DNA of 64,000 bases from Candidatus Sericytochromatia bacterium. GTDB taxonomy: Bacteria > Cyanobacteriota > Sericytochromatia > UBA7694 > JACMQJ01. How positions within the stretch are numbered: position 1 is the stretch's first letter; every line of letters starts with the position of its first letter. Below are positions 46,865-56,378 of the stretch, piece after piece. Both the position numbers and the translations under genes were made by a program. The stretch is from NCBI GenBank assembly GCA_026004035.1, contig BPII01000002.1, positions 157,064 through 221,063 on the forward strand, written 5' to 3'. The notes below the pieces were generated by a model. That model saw only the letters and a list, made by a program, of their open reading frames with translations, did not search any database and was not told where the DNA came from.

Positions 46865-46883
46865 TTTAGGAGAAGCTCCTAAA
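46865..46883 (-). terminator. Rho-independent terminator between the FliH-like gene and fliM operon
   Basis: A perfect inverted repeat TTTAGGAG-AAG-CTCCTAAA; read on the minus strand it is followed by an AT/T-rich run (ATTTTATACTTAATTTTTT). It probably ends transcription of the 46955-47476 gene, separating it from the operon starting at 46817. Confidence 0.7.
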
Positions 46884-46954
46884 GAATTTTCTAAATATAA
46901 TTAAAACATTTTAAATAAAATATTATGTATTTTTTTTTACATTTGTTAAACATA

Positions 46955-47476
46955 TTAAGTAATACCTTTAGAAATTTCATCTTTACATTTTTTAATAATT
47001 TCTAAAGATAAACTTAATTTATTTTCTAATACTTCTAACACACTATCTGCATAATTTATAGCTTGCTTCTGTTTTTCATTAAATTCTCTATTAGCTTCAT
47101 TAATTATTTTATTTGCTTCAATATTAGCTTTTTTAATTATCTCATTATTATCAAGTAAAATCTTAGCCCTTTCTTGAGCTGATATTTCTATTTCTTTAGC
47201 TCTGCTAGAAGCTTCTTCTAAAATTTTATCTTTATTAGCAACTATTTTTTCAGCTTGCTCTATTGATTCAGGTAAATTTTGCCTTAGTGTGTCTATTAAG
47301 TTTATTAACTTTTCTTCATCTAAAAGTGATTTATTTAATATTGGTATTTTAGTAGAGTTTAAAACTACTTCATCTATAGAATCTAAAATGGAATTTATAT
47401 TATTATCACTCACACTACAAAAAAGACAAATATATATTACATATAGAATTATATAATATGTATATTTTATTATCAA
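46955..47476 (-). CDS. Coiled-coil protein resembling ATP-synthase b / FliH
   Basis: Up to 173 residues. The core (from about residue 22, VSDNNINSILDSIDEVV) is an alpha-helical coiled coil: PESIEQAEKIVANKDKILEE, ASSRAKEIEISAQERA, EIIKKANIEANKIINEANRE. It ends LEVLENKLSLSLEIIKKCKDEI. This pattern is that of the cyanobacterial/Firmicutes family often labelled ATPase or ATP synthase F0 subunit B-like, and it resembles FliH and DivIVA in composition. The hydrophobic first 20 residues from ATG 47476 look like a spurious extension or a membrane anchor; GTG at 47413 is an alternative start. Function unknown. A strong terminator follows it. Confidence 0.5.
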   Translation of the reverse strand: MIIKYTYYIILYVIYICLFCSVSDNNINSILDSIDEVVLNSTKIPILNKSLLDEEKLINLIDTLRQNLPESIEQAEKIVANKDKILEEASSRAKEIEISAQERAKILLDNNEIIKKANIEANKIINEANREFNEKQKQAINYADSVLEVLENKLSLSLEIIKKCKDEISKGIT

Positions 47477-47651
47477 TATAAAAAATTAAATTTTTTTGTT
47501 TAAAATAAAAAAAAATTAATGTTAATTTGTATTTAAAAACTTAAATTAAATAAGTAACTTTAAATTAAAATTTTGAAATTTAATCTTAATTGTAATTAAT
47601 TTTTATGTTAAAATTGATTTAATAAATTTTTGATTTTAAGGAGGAAATAAC

Positions 47652-49052
47652 TTGAAAGTTACTTTAGAAAGAAAAGAAAGCAATCAAGTTTGTATAGAAG
47701 TTGAACTTGATGCTGAAGAAGTTAATAATAAATATGAAAAAAAATTCAGAGATGTAAGTAAAAGAGTTTCAATCCCTGGATTTAGGAAAGGTAAAGCTCC
47801 AAGGCATTTGGTAGAAAAATATATATATACAGATGTTTTAAAAAGAGAAGTCGTAGAAGATTTAATATCTGAATCTTACCCAAAAGCATTAGAAAATTTT
47901 CAAGACTTGCAACCAATAACTGAACCTAAAATAGATTTAGTAAGTTTTGACTTAAATAAGCCATTAGTTTTTAAAGCCACAATAGAAGTAAAACCCGAAG
48001 TCAAACTAGGTCAATACAAAGGATTAGAATTAACAGCTCCAAAATTAGAACCAGTTTCAGAAGAAGAAGTTAATCAAGAATTATTATCTTTACAACATAG
48101 ACATTCTACTTTAGAAAGAGTTGAAAGAGAAATTAAAGAAAATGATGTTGTTAAAATAGATATATATGGTGAAGTCGAAGGTGAAGTTATACCTGAAGGA
48201 ACTACAAATGATTTAATGATGGAAATAAAGCCTGGTAATTTTGTTGAAGGTTTTGTAGAAAATTTAATTGGATGTAAAGCTGGAGAAGAAAAAATAATAG
48301 AATTAACTTTTCCTGATAATTATCCTGTTGTTGATTTAAGAAATAAAGCAGCATCTTTTAAAGTTAATATAAAAGAAGTTATGGAAGTAAAATTACCAGA
48401 ATTAAATGATGATTTTGTAAAAAAAGTTCGTGAAAATTTGTCTATAAGCTCTGTTGATGAATTAAAAGAAAAAATAAAAGAGGAACTAGATAGGGCAAGA
48501 GTTTTACAACAAGTACTTAAAAATCAAGAAGTTTTAATAGAACATATTGTAAATTCATCGGAAGTAGAAATTCCTGATACAATGTTACAAAGAGAAATGT
48601 ATGCAATGTGGGCTTCAACTGAAGGAAATATACTATCAGAAAAAAAAGTTAGTCAAGATATATTAGAAGCATCTTGGGAAAATTGGAGACAGAGAGAAGA
48701 TAAGAAAAATGAAGCATCAAAAAGAATTAAAACTACTTTGGTTTTAAGTCAAATAGCAAAAAATGAAGGATTAGAAGTAACAGCTGAGGAATTAAATAAT
48801 GAATTAAAAAAATTTGCAGATATGTATAATATTAGTGTAAATGAAGTTAGAAAAAGACTAATAGATAATAATAAATTAGTTCATTTAATAGATGATCTTC
48901 TAAGCTCAAAAATTATTAAATGGTTAGAAAGTAATTCTAAAGTTAAAATAGAAGGAGAAGATGAAACATCTAATAAAGATGAAACCTTAAATAATAATGT
49001 TGAGGAGAATAAAGAAGAAACTTTACAAAATAAGGAAACTGAAAGTATATAA
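47652..49052 (+). CDS. tig: Trigger factor, ribosome-associated chaperone
   Basis: A 466-residue chaperone and prolyl isomerase. It starts at TTG 47652 with GGAGG at 47640-47644. The N-terminal ribosome-binding signature is FRKGKAPRHLVEKY, the PPIase (FKBP) domain lies around 150-240 (VEGFVENLIGCKAGEEK, LTFPDNYP), and a long helical C-terminal domain follows. An extra acidic tail (Glu/Asn/Lys-rich, about the last 30 residues) extends it beyond typical length. The next genes are clpP and clpX, the usual tig-clpP-clpX order. Confidence 0.95.
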   Translation: MKVTLERKESNQVCIEVELDAEEVNNKYEKKFRDVSKRVSIPGFRKGKAPRHLVEKYIYTDVLKREVVEDLISESYPKALENFQDLQPITEPKIDLVSFDLNKPLVFKATIEVKPEVKLGQYKGLELTAPKLEPVSEEEVNQELLSLQHRHSTLERVEREIKENDVVKIDIYGEVEGEVIPEGTTNDLMMEIKPGNFVEGFVENLIGCKAGEEKIIELTFPDNYPVVDLRNKAASFKVNIKEVMEVKLPELNDDFVKKVRENLSISSVDELKEKIKEELDRARVLQQVLKNQEVLIEHIVNSSEVEIPDTMLQREMYAMWASTEGNILSEKKVSQDILEASWENWRQREDKKNEASKRIKTTLVLSQIAKNEGLEVTAEELNNELKKFADMYNISVNEVRKRLIDNNKLVHLIDDLLSSKIIKWLESNSKVKIEGEDETSNKDETLNNNVEENKEETLQNKETESI

Positions 49053-49092
49053 AGTATAAAGTATATAATATGTTAATTTTAGAGGTTTGAAT

Positions 49093-49698
49093 ATGCCAAT
49101 AATACCATCAGTTATAGAACAAACTAGTCGAGGTGAAAGAGCATACGATATTTTTTCAAGACTTTTAAAAGAAAGAATAATATTTCTTGGTACTCCTATT
49201 GATGATAATGTAGCTAATCTAATAGTAGCGCAACTTATATTTCTTGAGTCTGAAGATTCAGAAAAAGATATACATATGTATATAAATAGTCCTGGTGGTT
49301 CAGTAACAGCAGGATTAGCTATTTATGATACAATGCAATATGTAAAAGCACCTGTTAGTACAATATGTATAGGACAAGCAGCTAGTATGGGAGCCTTTTT
49401 ACTTGCAGCTGGTGCTCCTGGAAAAAGAATGGCATTACCTAATTCAAGAATAATGATACATCAACCGTTAGGTGGTGCTCAAGGACAAGCTACAGATATA
49501 GAAATACAAGCTAAAGAAATTTTAAGAATTAAGAAACGATTAAATGAATTACTTTCTATACACACAAAAAAGGATATAAAAATTATTGAAAAAGACACAG
49601 AAAGAGATTTTTTTATGACTGCTGAAGAAGCTAAAGAATATGGATTAGTTGATATAGTTATACATCCAAGAAATACTCAAGAAAATAAAAAGGATTAG
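49093..49698 (+). CDS. clpP: ATP-dependent Clp protease proteolytic subunit
   Basis: A 201-residue serine protease. Catalytic Ser98 is in QAASMGA and His123 in [23 protein letters not shown] and a later Asp complete the fold. I start it at ATG 49093 ([20 protein letters not shown]) with AGAGG upstream, since the in-frame TTG at 49087 is close to the RBS. It forms the barrel that ClpX feeds. ClpP is intact here although its partner clpX is broken. Confidence 0.95.
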   Translation: MPIIPSVIEQTSRGERAYDIFSRLLKERIIFLGTPIDDNVANLIVAQLIFLESEDSEKDIHMYINSPGGSVTAGLAIYDTMQYVKAPVSTICIGQAASMGAFLLAAGAPGKRMALPNSRIMIHQPLGGAQGQATDIEIQAKEILRIKKRLNELLSIHTKKDIKIIEKDTERDFFMTAEEAKEYGLVDIVIHPRNTQENKKD

Positions 49699-49700
49699 TT

Positions 49701-50991
49701 ATGCATAAAAATAATGAACCAAGATGTTCTTTTTGTAATAAAACACAAAATCAAGTAAAAAAACTTATAGCTGCTCCTGGTGTTTTTATATGTGATGAAT
49801 GTGTAGAACTATGTAATCAAATTTTGCAAGATGAAGGGTTATTTGATAATCCTGTCAAAAAAGAAGTTAAAGTTAAAGAAGAATTAAACGATATACCAAA
49901 GCCAAAAGACATAAAAAAAAGTACTAGATGATTATATAGTAGGACAAAATCAAGCTAAAAAAGTTTTATCTGTTGCAGTTTATAATCATTACAAAAGAAT
50001 TTCTTCTTTAAACAAAAAAAACAAAAAAGATGATGTTGAAATTCAAAAAACTAATATTCTTTTGATTGGTCCAACAGGTTCAGGTAAAACTTTATTAGCA
50101 CAAACTTTAGCAAAAATATTAAATGTTCCTTTCTCTATAGCTGATGCAACAGCACTTACAGAAGCAGGTTATGTTGGTGAAGATGTAGAAAATATTTTAT
50201 TAAGACTATATCAAGCAGCTGATCAAGATGTAAAAAAAGCAGAAAAAGGTATTGTATATATAGATGAAGTAGATAAAATTTCAAGAAAATCTGAAAATCC
50301 TTCTATAACAAGAGATGTTTCAGGTGAAGGAGTTCAACAAGCTTTACTAAAAATGTTAGAAGGAACCTGTAGCAAGTGTTCCTCCCCAAGGTGGAAGAAA
50401 ACATCCATATCAAGAATGTATTCAAATAGACACTACGAATATTTTATTTATATTAGGAGGAGCATTTGTAGGACTAGAAAAAATAATTGCTGAAAGAATT
50501 GGTAGAAAAGGTATGGGCTTTGGGGGCTGATGTTTCAACAAAAAAAGACACTGAAGATATAAAAAAACTTTATAAAGAGTTACAACCTGAAGATTTACTT
50601 AAATTTGGTCTTATACCTGAATTTATAGGTAGAATACCTTATGTTGCAACTTTAGATCCTCTTGATGAACAAGCTTTAGAAAGAATACTTATAGAACCTA
50701 AAAATTCTATAATTAAACAATACTCAAAATTACTTGAAATGGATGGAGTTAAAGTAAGATTTACTGATGATGCTATAAAAGCAATAGCTAAAGAAGCAAT
50801 AAAAAGAAAAAACAGGAGCTAGAGCATTAAGAGCTATTATAGAAGATATTATGTTAGATATAATGTATGAAGCACCTTCTGATAAAAGTATAAAAGAGAT
50901 AGAAATAAATAAGGAAATTATAGAGAAAAGAACATCTATACCTGTTTTAGATTTGATTAAAAGCTTAAATAGAATAGAGGAGATAGCATAA
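49701..50991 (+). pseudogene. clpX: ClpX ATP-dependent unfoldase, four frameshifts
   Basis: Read across frames this is a complete ClpX: the zinc finger ([27 protein letters not shown]), [14 protein letters not shown], Walker A GPTGSGKT, Walker [24 protein letters not shown], sensor and C-terminal segments ([33 protein letters not shown]), ending at the TAA overlapping the next ATG. The frame is broken four times: at 49913-49920 (A8), near 50367 (ACC for AC), near 50520-50526 (five G) and near 50808-50816 (six A). In every case one base must be removed, and the conserved residues remain normal on both sides. This may be recent decay or homopolymer overcalling. Confidence 0.9.
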
Positions 50992-52381
50992 TGAATAAAA
51001 AATCTCTAACCTTATTATTATCAACAATAATATTATTTTCATATCCTTTGGTTTCTTATTCTCAAATAGATAAAATAAAAAATATAAAAATGTCCTCTAT
51101 AATAGATGTTAAACCTAAACATTGGGCATATAATGCTGTTAAGTATGTTATGGAAGATTTAGATATAATGGAACCAAAAACACCTACAAGATTTATGGGT
51201 GACAAAAAAGCTACAAGGTATGAAATTAGCAAGAGCATTTTATTTTGCACTTCAAAGTCTAGAAAGTATATCTGGAAAAAAAACTCAAAATTATTGATGA
51301 TTCTAGTAATGTAATTATTACTGATGTCGATGATAATAATAAAGATTTAGTTAATAAATTAGTGAGTGAATATGGAATAATGCAATTAATGCCTGATAAT
51401 AAGTTCATGGGTAATAGGGAAATGACAAGATATGAACTAGCATTTGATTTAAATAATTACTTGATGTTGTTAGAAAATAAAATTGGTGATCCAAAACTAC
51501 AATTGAGAAATAGAAGTTCAGAATTTACTGATTTATCTTCTAACCATTGGGCATATACAGCAGTTGTAAATATTGTAGATAAGTATAGAATTATGGATGG
51601 TTATCCACAAAATGTTTTTGGTGGTAATCAAAAATTAACTAGATATGAAGTAGCAGCATTACTGAAAAGATTTATAGAATATGTTGATACAAAAATATTT
51701 ACTATACCTAGTCCGACACCAACACCTACTCCTATATCAATTCCAACAACTATACCAACTCCAATTCCAACATCTACTCCAATTTCTAAAAAATTAAGTA
51801 ATTTTGACATAAAGTTTGGTGGCGCATCAAGATCATTAATGAATACAACTAAAAATAATACGTTCGATCCAGGTATAAATTTAGATTTTAATTATTGGTT
51901 TTCAAGATTTGGATTTAGTCTAAATACAGATTATTTATTTTCTGACCATCAATTCCCCATAGCTAATTCATCAAGATTAACATCTTCTATAATGTTAAAT
52001 TATAAATTATTAGAACAATTAAATGATGAAGAAATTTTATTTAGTTTAGGATTGGGCTATGGCTTAACAAGTTGGAATGGAATTTTGACAAACGTCAATG
52101 GTAATAATATAAATAGTATTACTTCTCATGGACCTAAACTTAATGTTAATTTTGAAATGCCTTTAGCAGAGTGGATATCTTTAAATCTTAACAATTCATT
52201 TACATATATGACATTTGGAAATAGTGGTTTTAGAAATGACCTATTTACTGGTTTTAATTTACCTGCATACTCATTATTTAGTTTTCAATTAGGATATACA
52301 AATACTATATACTCTATAAATAATATTTCTAATTTAAATGTCCAAAATGGATTACAAGGTAATTTTAGATTTAAATTTTAA
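50991..52381 (+). pseudogene. SLH-domain outer-membrane porin-like protein, two frameshifts
   Basis: After a signal peptide (about 1-25), SLH units follow: HWAYNAVKYVMEDLDIM with TRFMGDKKATRYE, then LNHWAYTAVVNIVDKYRIM-type repeats (SSNHWAYTAVV, DGYPQNVFGGNQKLTRYEV). A Pro/Thr-rich linker (PSPTPTPTPISIP near 120) leads to a C-terminal beta-strand-rich region (FGFSLNTDYLFS, LFSLGLGYGLTSW, NLQGNFRFKF end) like outer-membrane SLH porins of cyanobacteria. Two single-base expansions (near 51222, GAAATTA; and the A8 run near 51276) split the N-terminal third; removing one base at each gives one frame from 50991 to 52381. The start overlaps the clpX stop (TAATG). SLH domains bind pyruvylated glycans, for which csaB lies nearby. 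Confidence 0.82.
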
Positions 52382-52397
52382 TTAAAGACTTTTATAA

Positions 52398-52976
52398 ATG
52401 AAAATAGTATTAGCTTCATCATCACCAAGAAGAAAAGACTTACTTAGTTATTTAGGAATTGATTTTATAATCAAAAGTATTAGTATAGATGAATCATTTG
52501 ATAATAATTTGTCTGTTATAGATAATGTAAAAAAACTTGCTTTGAATAAAGCAAGAGCAGTAAAAAATCTTTTTAAAGAAAATCATATAATAATAGGAGC
52601 TGATACTATTGTTTTAATTAATGATTTAGTTTTAGGAAAACCAAAAGACAAAGAAGAAGCAAAATATATGCTTAGTTTATTAAGTGGTAATAAACATCAA
52701 GTAATTACTTCAATAGCTTTAGTTCCAACTGATAAAGATTTAGAAGAAACAGTTTCATATTGTAAAACAAATGTGTATTTTAAAAAATTATCAATAGAAG
52801 AAATTAATAACTATGTTTTAAAAGGGGAATGTATGGATAAAGCAGGTGCATATGCTTTACAAGGTATCGGTTCAGTATTTATAAGTAAAATAGAAGGTTG
52901 TTATACTAATGTAATAGGATTATCATTACCTTTACTTAGTGATATGCTAAAAAAGTACAATATAAATCTAATATAA
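52398..52976 (+). CDS. maf: Maf-like nucleotide pyrophosphatase
   Basis: A 192-residue Maf/YhdE-type protein, which hydrolyses non-canonical or damaged nucleoside triphosphates. Signature residues are LASSSPRRKDLLSYLGI at the start, IIGADTIV, LGKPKDKEEAKYMLSLLSG and CMDKAGAYALQGIG. Intact, normal length. It lies 16 bases after the SLH gene, and its stop overlaps the next start (TAATGG). Confidence 0.93.
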   Translation: MKIVLASSSPRRKDLLSYLGIDFIIKSISIDESFDNNLSVIDNVKKLALNKARAVKNLFKENHIIIGADTIVLINDLVLGKPKDKEEAKYMLSLLSGNKHQVITSIALVPTDKDLEETVSYCKTNVYFKKLSIEEINNYVLKGECMDKAGAYALQGIGSVFISKIEGCYTNVIGLSLPLLSDMLKKYNINLI

Positions 52977-55063
52977 TGGATGATATAAATCTTCCAAAAG
53001 AGATAAAAATAATAATAAATGAAATAAAAAATACAACTATACCTATAAATTCAAAAACATATTTAAATCAAACTCAAAATTTTAGTAAAATAATTTCAGA
53101 TGAAATAAAAGAGTTAATAAATTTTTCTGAAGTAAGTAATGATTCAATAATAAATTTAGATGATGAAATTATAAAAAGAAATTCTACTTCTGAGAGTAAC
53201 AATAAAAATAAGATTTATGAAAGCAAGAATCAAAAAAGCAGTACTACAAATATATACTCTTCTTTTATACCACAAAAAATTACAAATATAAGAAATAATG
53301 AAAAAAAAGAGTTAAACTTTAAAAAGGATTATAAAGAAGAAGGAAAAAATTATTTAGAAAAAATGGATACAAGTAAATATCCTCCTGAAATAGCTAAGAG
53401 ATTTCAAAATATTAAGGAAATAAATAAAGATAAAAGTCAAGTTTATCAAGATGATAAATATACTGACAGATTTATAAAAGAAAATGAAGAAAATAACCCA
53501 TTGTCAGCTTTGATTTCTTCAAAAAAAGATAAAGAAGACAATATTACAATAGAACAAGAAAACAAATATCCTCAAGATAAGGAAAAAGATAAAGATAATA
53601 AACAGAGTAAAAATTTTATTCAACAATATAGAGAGAAAAAAGATAAAGAATCTTTACCTGAAAAAGTAGATGAATTAATAAAACAATATGGTCTTAATAA
53701 ATCTTGGATAAGTTTAGCTGATTCTCCTAAAAGTGCTGGTTTTGATGAATGGATAAAATCTCTTATTTTTGGTGCATCGAAAAAAAATGTTAGTTTAAAA
53801 GAAAGTGAAGAAATTTCTAAGTATGTAACGTTGTCAGACAAATTACACCAAACAGAAAAAGAAATAATAGAAGAAATCTTAAAACAAATATTACAGAATA
53901 AAATTATTTATGTTAATTCTAATTCTCTAGTCAGAATGGATAAAAAAGCAATAGAACTTGTTATAAGATTGTTTCCAACACAATTATTAAAAGGTATTAT
54001 TAGAAAATTTTCTGAAGAAAAAATTAACAATGGATATAAATTCATTTATAAAATTTTAAATGGTATTATAGTTGATGATAAAGAAGCTGAAGAAATTCTA
54101 GAATATTTTAATGATTTTGATGATGAAGAGAAAAATATTTTAAAAAAAATTTTTAAAGGATTTTATACATATTATGAAATAGAAAAAGTTTATAATATAA
54201 TTGCAAAATTAAAAAAACTTGATGCTCTTTTTCCAGGATTGCCAGGTTTTTTACAAGAAAGTTTTTTAGATTTCTATTCAAATGAACAATTTCAAAAAAG
54301 TAAGCAAATATTATCTTTACTTGAAAAATATTCTTTAGGAAATGATTTTAATAGAACAGAAGCTCAATCAATAGCTTATTTAATATCTAAAAAGCATTTT
54401 AATTTAAAAGTAATAAATATGATTAGATTAAGAGAAATATTAACAAATTTAATTATGAAAGAAAAAGTCCCATTTATATGCCTTGAAATTATAGCAAAAT
54501 TATCTAATAAAAATCCTTTAGTTTATTTGCCTACTAACATAGACCCAGATATGAGAGATTTTCTTAGATTTATGCCATTTAGTAGCAATGAAGTTACTTT
54601 AAGTTCTAGAGATGAAATAGAAAATAAGAAAAGTTTTGTTTTAATAGGAAAAATAAAATTATATGGATTAGATTATGAGTTTAAATTACAAGTAGTTATA
54701 AAAAATTTTTTTGATGATAATCATGAAATTGTAGTTAATCTTGATGAAGAAAATATTTTTATGGAAAAAATACCAATAGGAAAATATTTTATAGATAGAA
54801 TAAATTTTATATATGATCAAGGAGATTTTCCTGTTGAATTTTCTGACCCCAAACATTTATCATTATTAAATTTTTCTTGCAATAATATAAATGAAATTTT
54901 TTACTTTGGAACATTAAAACTTTTTTTTGAAGGTGAAGAAAATAAATATCTTTCTGATGTTAAGCTTAAAAATGATTATAAAGAAATGATACAATTTAAT
55001 AAAAATAAGTCTTATTTTAAAAACCAAAAAGTTAAAATAAATCCTAAACTATATAAAAGATAA
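52976..55063 (+). CDS. Unknown large helical protein
   Basis: A 695-residue protein with no signal peptide, no membrane helix and no family I recognise. The N-terminal 240 residues are Lys/Glu/Asn/Ser-rich and probably disordered (DKEKDKDNKQ stretch). The middle (about 250-460) is helical, with LFPTQLLKGIIRKFSEEKIN and LDALFPGLPGFLQESFLDF. The C-terminus (about 510-640) looks beta-rich with two related halves (KIKLYGLDYEFKLQVVIK; EIFYFGTLKLFFEG). It starts at the maf stop and is followed by MITE copy 6. Could be cytoskeletal or a flagellar hook-length-like protein, but nothing supports a choice. Confidence 0.6.
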   Translation: MDDINLPKEIKIIINEIKNTTIPINSKTYLNQTQNFSKIISDEIKELINFSEVSNDSIINLDDEIIKRNSTSESNNKNKIYESKNQKSSTTNIYSSFIPQKITNIRNNEKKELNFKKDYKEEGKNYLEKMDTSKYPPEIAKRFQNIKEINKDKSQVYQDDKYTDRFIKENEENNPLSALISSKKDKEDNITIEQENKYPQDKEKDKDNKQSKNFIQQYREKKDKESLPEKVDELIKQYGLNKSWISLADSPKSAGFDEWIKSLIFGASKKNVSLKESEEISKYVTLSDKLHQTEKEIIEEILKQILQNKIIYVNSNSLVRMDKKAIELVIRLFPTQLLKGIIRKFSEEKINNGYKFIYKILNGIIVDDKEAEEILEYFNDFDDEEKNILKKIFKGFYTYYEIEKVYNIIAKLKKLDALFPGLPGFLQESFLDFYSNEQFQKSKQILSLLEKYSLGNDFNRTEAQSIAYLISKKHFNLKVINMIRLREILTNLIMKEKVPFICLEIIAKLSNKNPLVYLPTNIDPDMRDFLRFMPFSSNEVTLSSRDEIENKKSFVLIGKIKLYGLDYEFKLQVVIKNFFDDNHEIVVNLDEENIFMEKIPIGKYFIDRINFIYDQGDFPVEFSDPKHLSLLNFSCNNINEIFYFGTLKLFFEGEENKYLSDVKLKNDYKEMIQFNKNKSYFKNQKVKINPKLYKR

Positions 55064-55088
55064 AACTTATAACAAATAGCATTGATCT

Positions 55089-55228
55089 GCACTGGGATTG
55101 AGTTATAGAAAAAATTACTTTCAAAAGCTTATAAATACTGAATTTAAGGTATATTTTAATATAAATCTTTAAAATGCTTAGTATTAATATATTTTAAGCT
55201 TATCAAAAAATAACATTAGCACAGTGCC
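55089..55228 (+). repeat. MITE-like repeat, copy 6
   Basis: An intact copy: GCACTGGGATTGAGTTATAG on the left, TAACATTAGCACAGTGCC on the right, with the common core GCTTATAAATACT, then TATATTTTAATATAAATC. The ends are imperfect inverted repeats of about 20 bp and the two halves could form a long stem. It sits between the unknown 695-residue gene and fmt. Confidence 0.83.
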
Positions 55229-55262
55229 AGAATTTTATTTTAATCTATGAATTAAGATTTTT

Positions 55263-56207
55263 TCACTTACCTAAAATTAAACCATTTTTAATTCTATAAC
55301 CTTTTATAAAATCTGATGCTGACATTTTTTTAGAACCCTCTAATTGTAAAGTTTCAATTAATAATTTTCCTTTACCGGTAGAAACTGAAAAATTATTTTT
55401 ATTTACATTAATAATTTCTCCAGGTAATCCTTTTTTCTCATCATCTATAGGAAAACATTTTATTATTTTAAGTAATTTTCCTTTGAAATATGTATAAGTT
55501 AATGGCCAAGGTGTAAATGCTCTATTCAAATTATAAATGCTTAAAGCTGAATTATTCCAATTTATAAGGCCATCTTCTTTTTTTATAATAGGTGCCATTG
55601 TAGCTAAATCATTATTTTGTTTTATAGGTTTTAATTCATCTTTGGCTATTTTTGGTAAAGTTTCTAATAATAATTCGGCACCAATTCTTGATAATTTTTC
55701 ACTTAAAGTTAAATAAGTGTCATCAAATTTTATTTCTACTTCTGATTTTGTATAAATATCTCCTGTATCCATTCCTTCATCCATTTTCATTATAGTCACT
55801 CCTGTTTTAGTTTCACCATTTGCAATAGCCCATTGAATAGGTGCAGCTCCTCTATATTTTTCCAATAATGATCCATGAACATTTATACATCCATATTTAG
55901 GTATTTCTAATATACTTTTAGGTAGGATTTTTCCATAAGCTACTACAATTATAAAATCTAGATTTAAAGATTTTAAATGTTGTAATACTTCATCATTATT
56001 TTTTATTTTATTTGGTTGTTTGATATATAAATTTTTATCTAATGCAAAAAGTTTTACTTCTGATGGTGTCAATATTTGTTTTCTACCAACAGGTTTATCA
56101 GCTTGAGTATAAACAGATAATATTTCAAATAAATTACTTTCATATAATTTTTTTAAAGATGGGACAGCAAAACTTGGTGTTCCCATAAAAACAATTTTAT
56201 ATTTCAT
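55263..56207 (-). CDS. fmt: Methionyl-tRNA formyltransferase
   Basis: A 314-residue enzyme formylating initiator methionyl-tRNA. The N-terminal domain shows VFMGTPSFAVPSLK, GRKQILTPSEVK, then the catalytic NVHGSLLEKYRGAAPIQWAI (Asn and His), VTIMKMDEGMDTGDI and the C-terminal tRNA-binding AFTPWPLTYTYF and GKGKLLIETLQLEG. Length is normal. Transcribed toward the MITE; no def gene is adjacent. Confidence 0.95.
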   Translation of the reverse strand: MKYKIVFMGTPSFAVPSLKKLYESNLFEILSVYTQADKPVGRKQILTPSEVKLFALDKNLYIKQPNKIKNNDEVLQHLKSLNLDFIIVVAYGKILPKSILEIPKYGCINVHGSLLEKYRGAAPIQWAIANGETKTGVTIMKMDEGMDTGDIYTKSEVEIKFDDTYLTLSEKLSRIGAELLLETLPKIAKDELKPIKQNNDLATMAPIIKKEDGLINWNNSALSIYNLNRAFTPWPLTYTYFKGKLLKIIKCFPIDDEKKGLPGEIINVNKNNFSVSTGKGKLLIETLQLEGSKKMSASDFIKGYRIKNGLILGK

Positions 56208-56291
56208 AATTTATAACATTGAATAATAAAAACTTTACTTTACTTTATTATAAATAAAAATTTGTCAAAATAAAAATCAATATTTATGAAT

Positions 56292-56305
56292 TTGATATAT
56301 ATCAC
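56292..56305 (+). promoter_or_regulatory. FNR/CRP-like site in the fmt-csaB gap
   Basis: TTGATATATATCAC matches the FNR consensus at nine of ten positions (last base C for A) between divergent fmt and csaB, 87 bases upstream of csaB. Confidence 0.35.
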
Positions 56306-56378
56306 ATTTTTTTTAAATTTATAATTTTAGATTGAGAAAATAATAATAAAATTTTTAACTTCATTCAAATTAATAATA

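Noticed and set aside
51628..51810. Gly/Val-repeat reading frame on the minus strand (GVGIGVGIVVG pattern)
   Set aside because: It is the antisense of the Pro/Thr-rich linker of the SLH gene and has no ribosome binding site.
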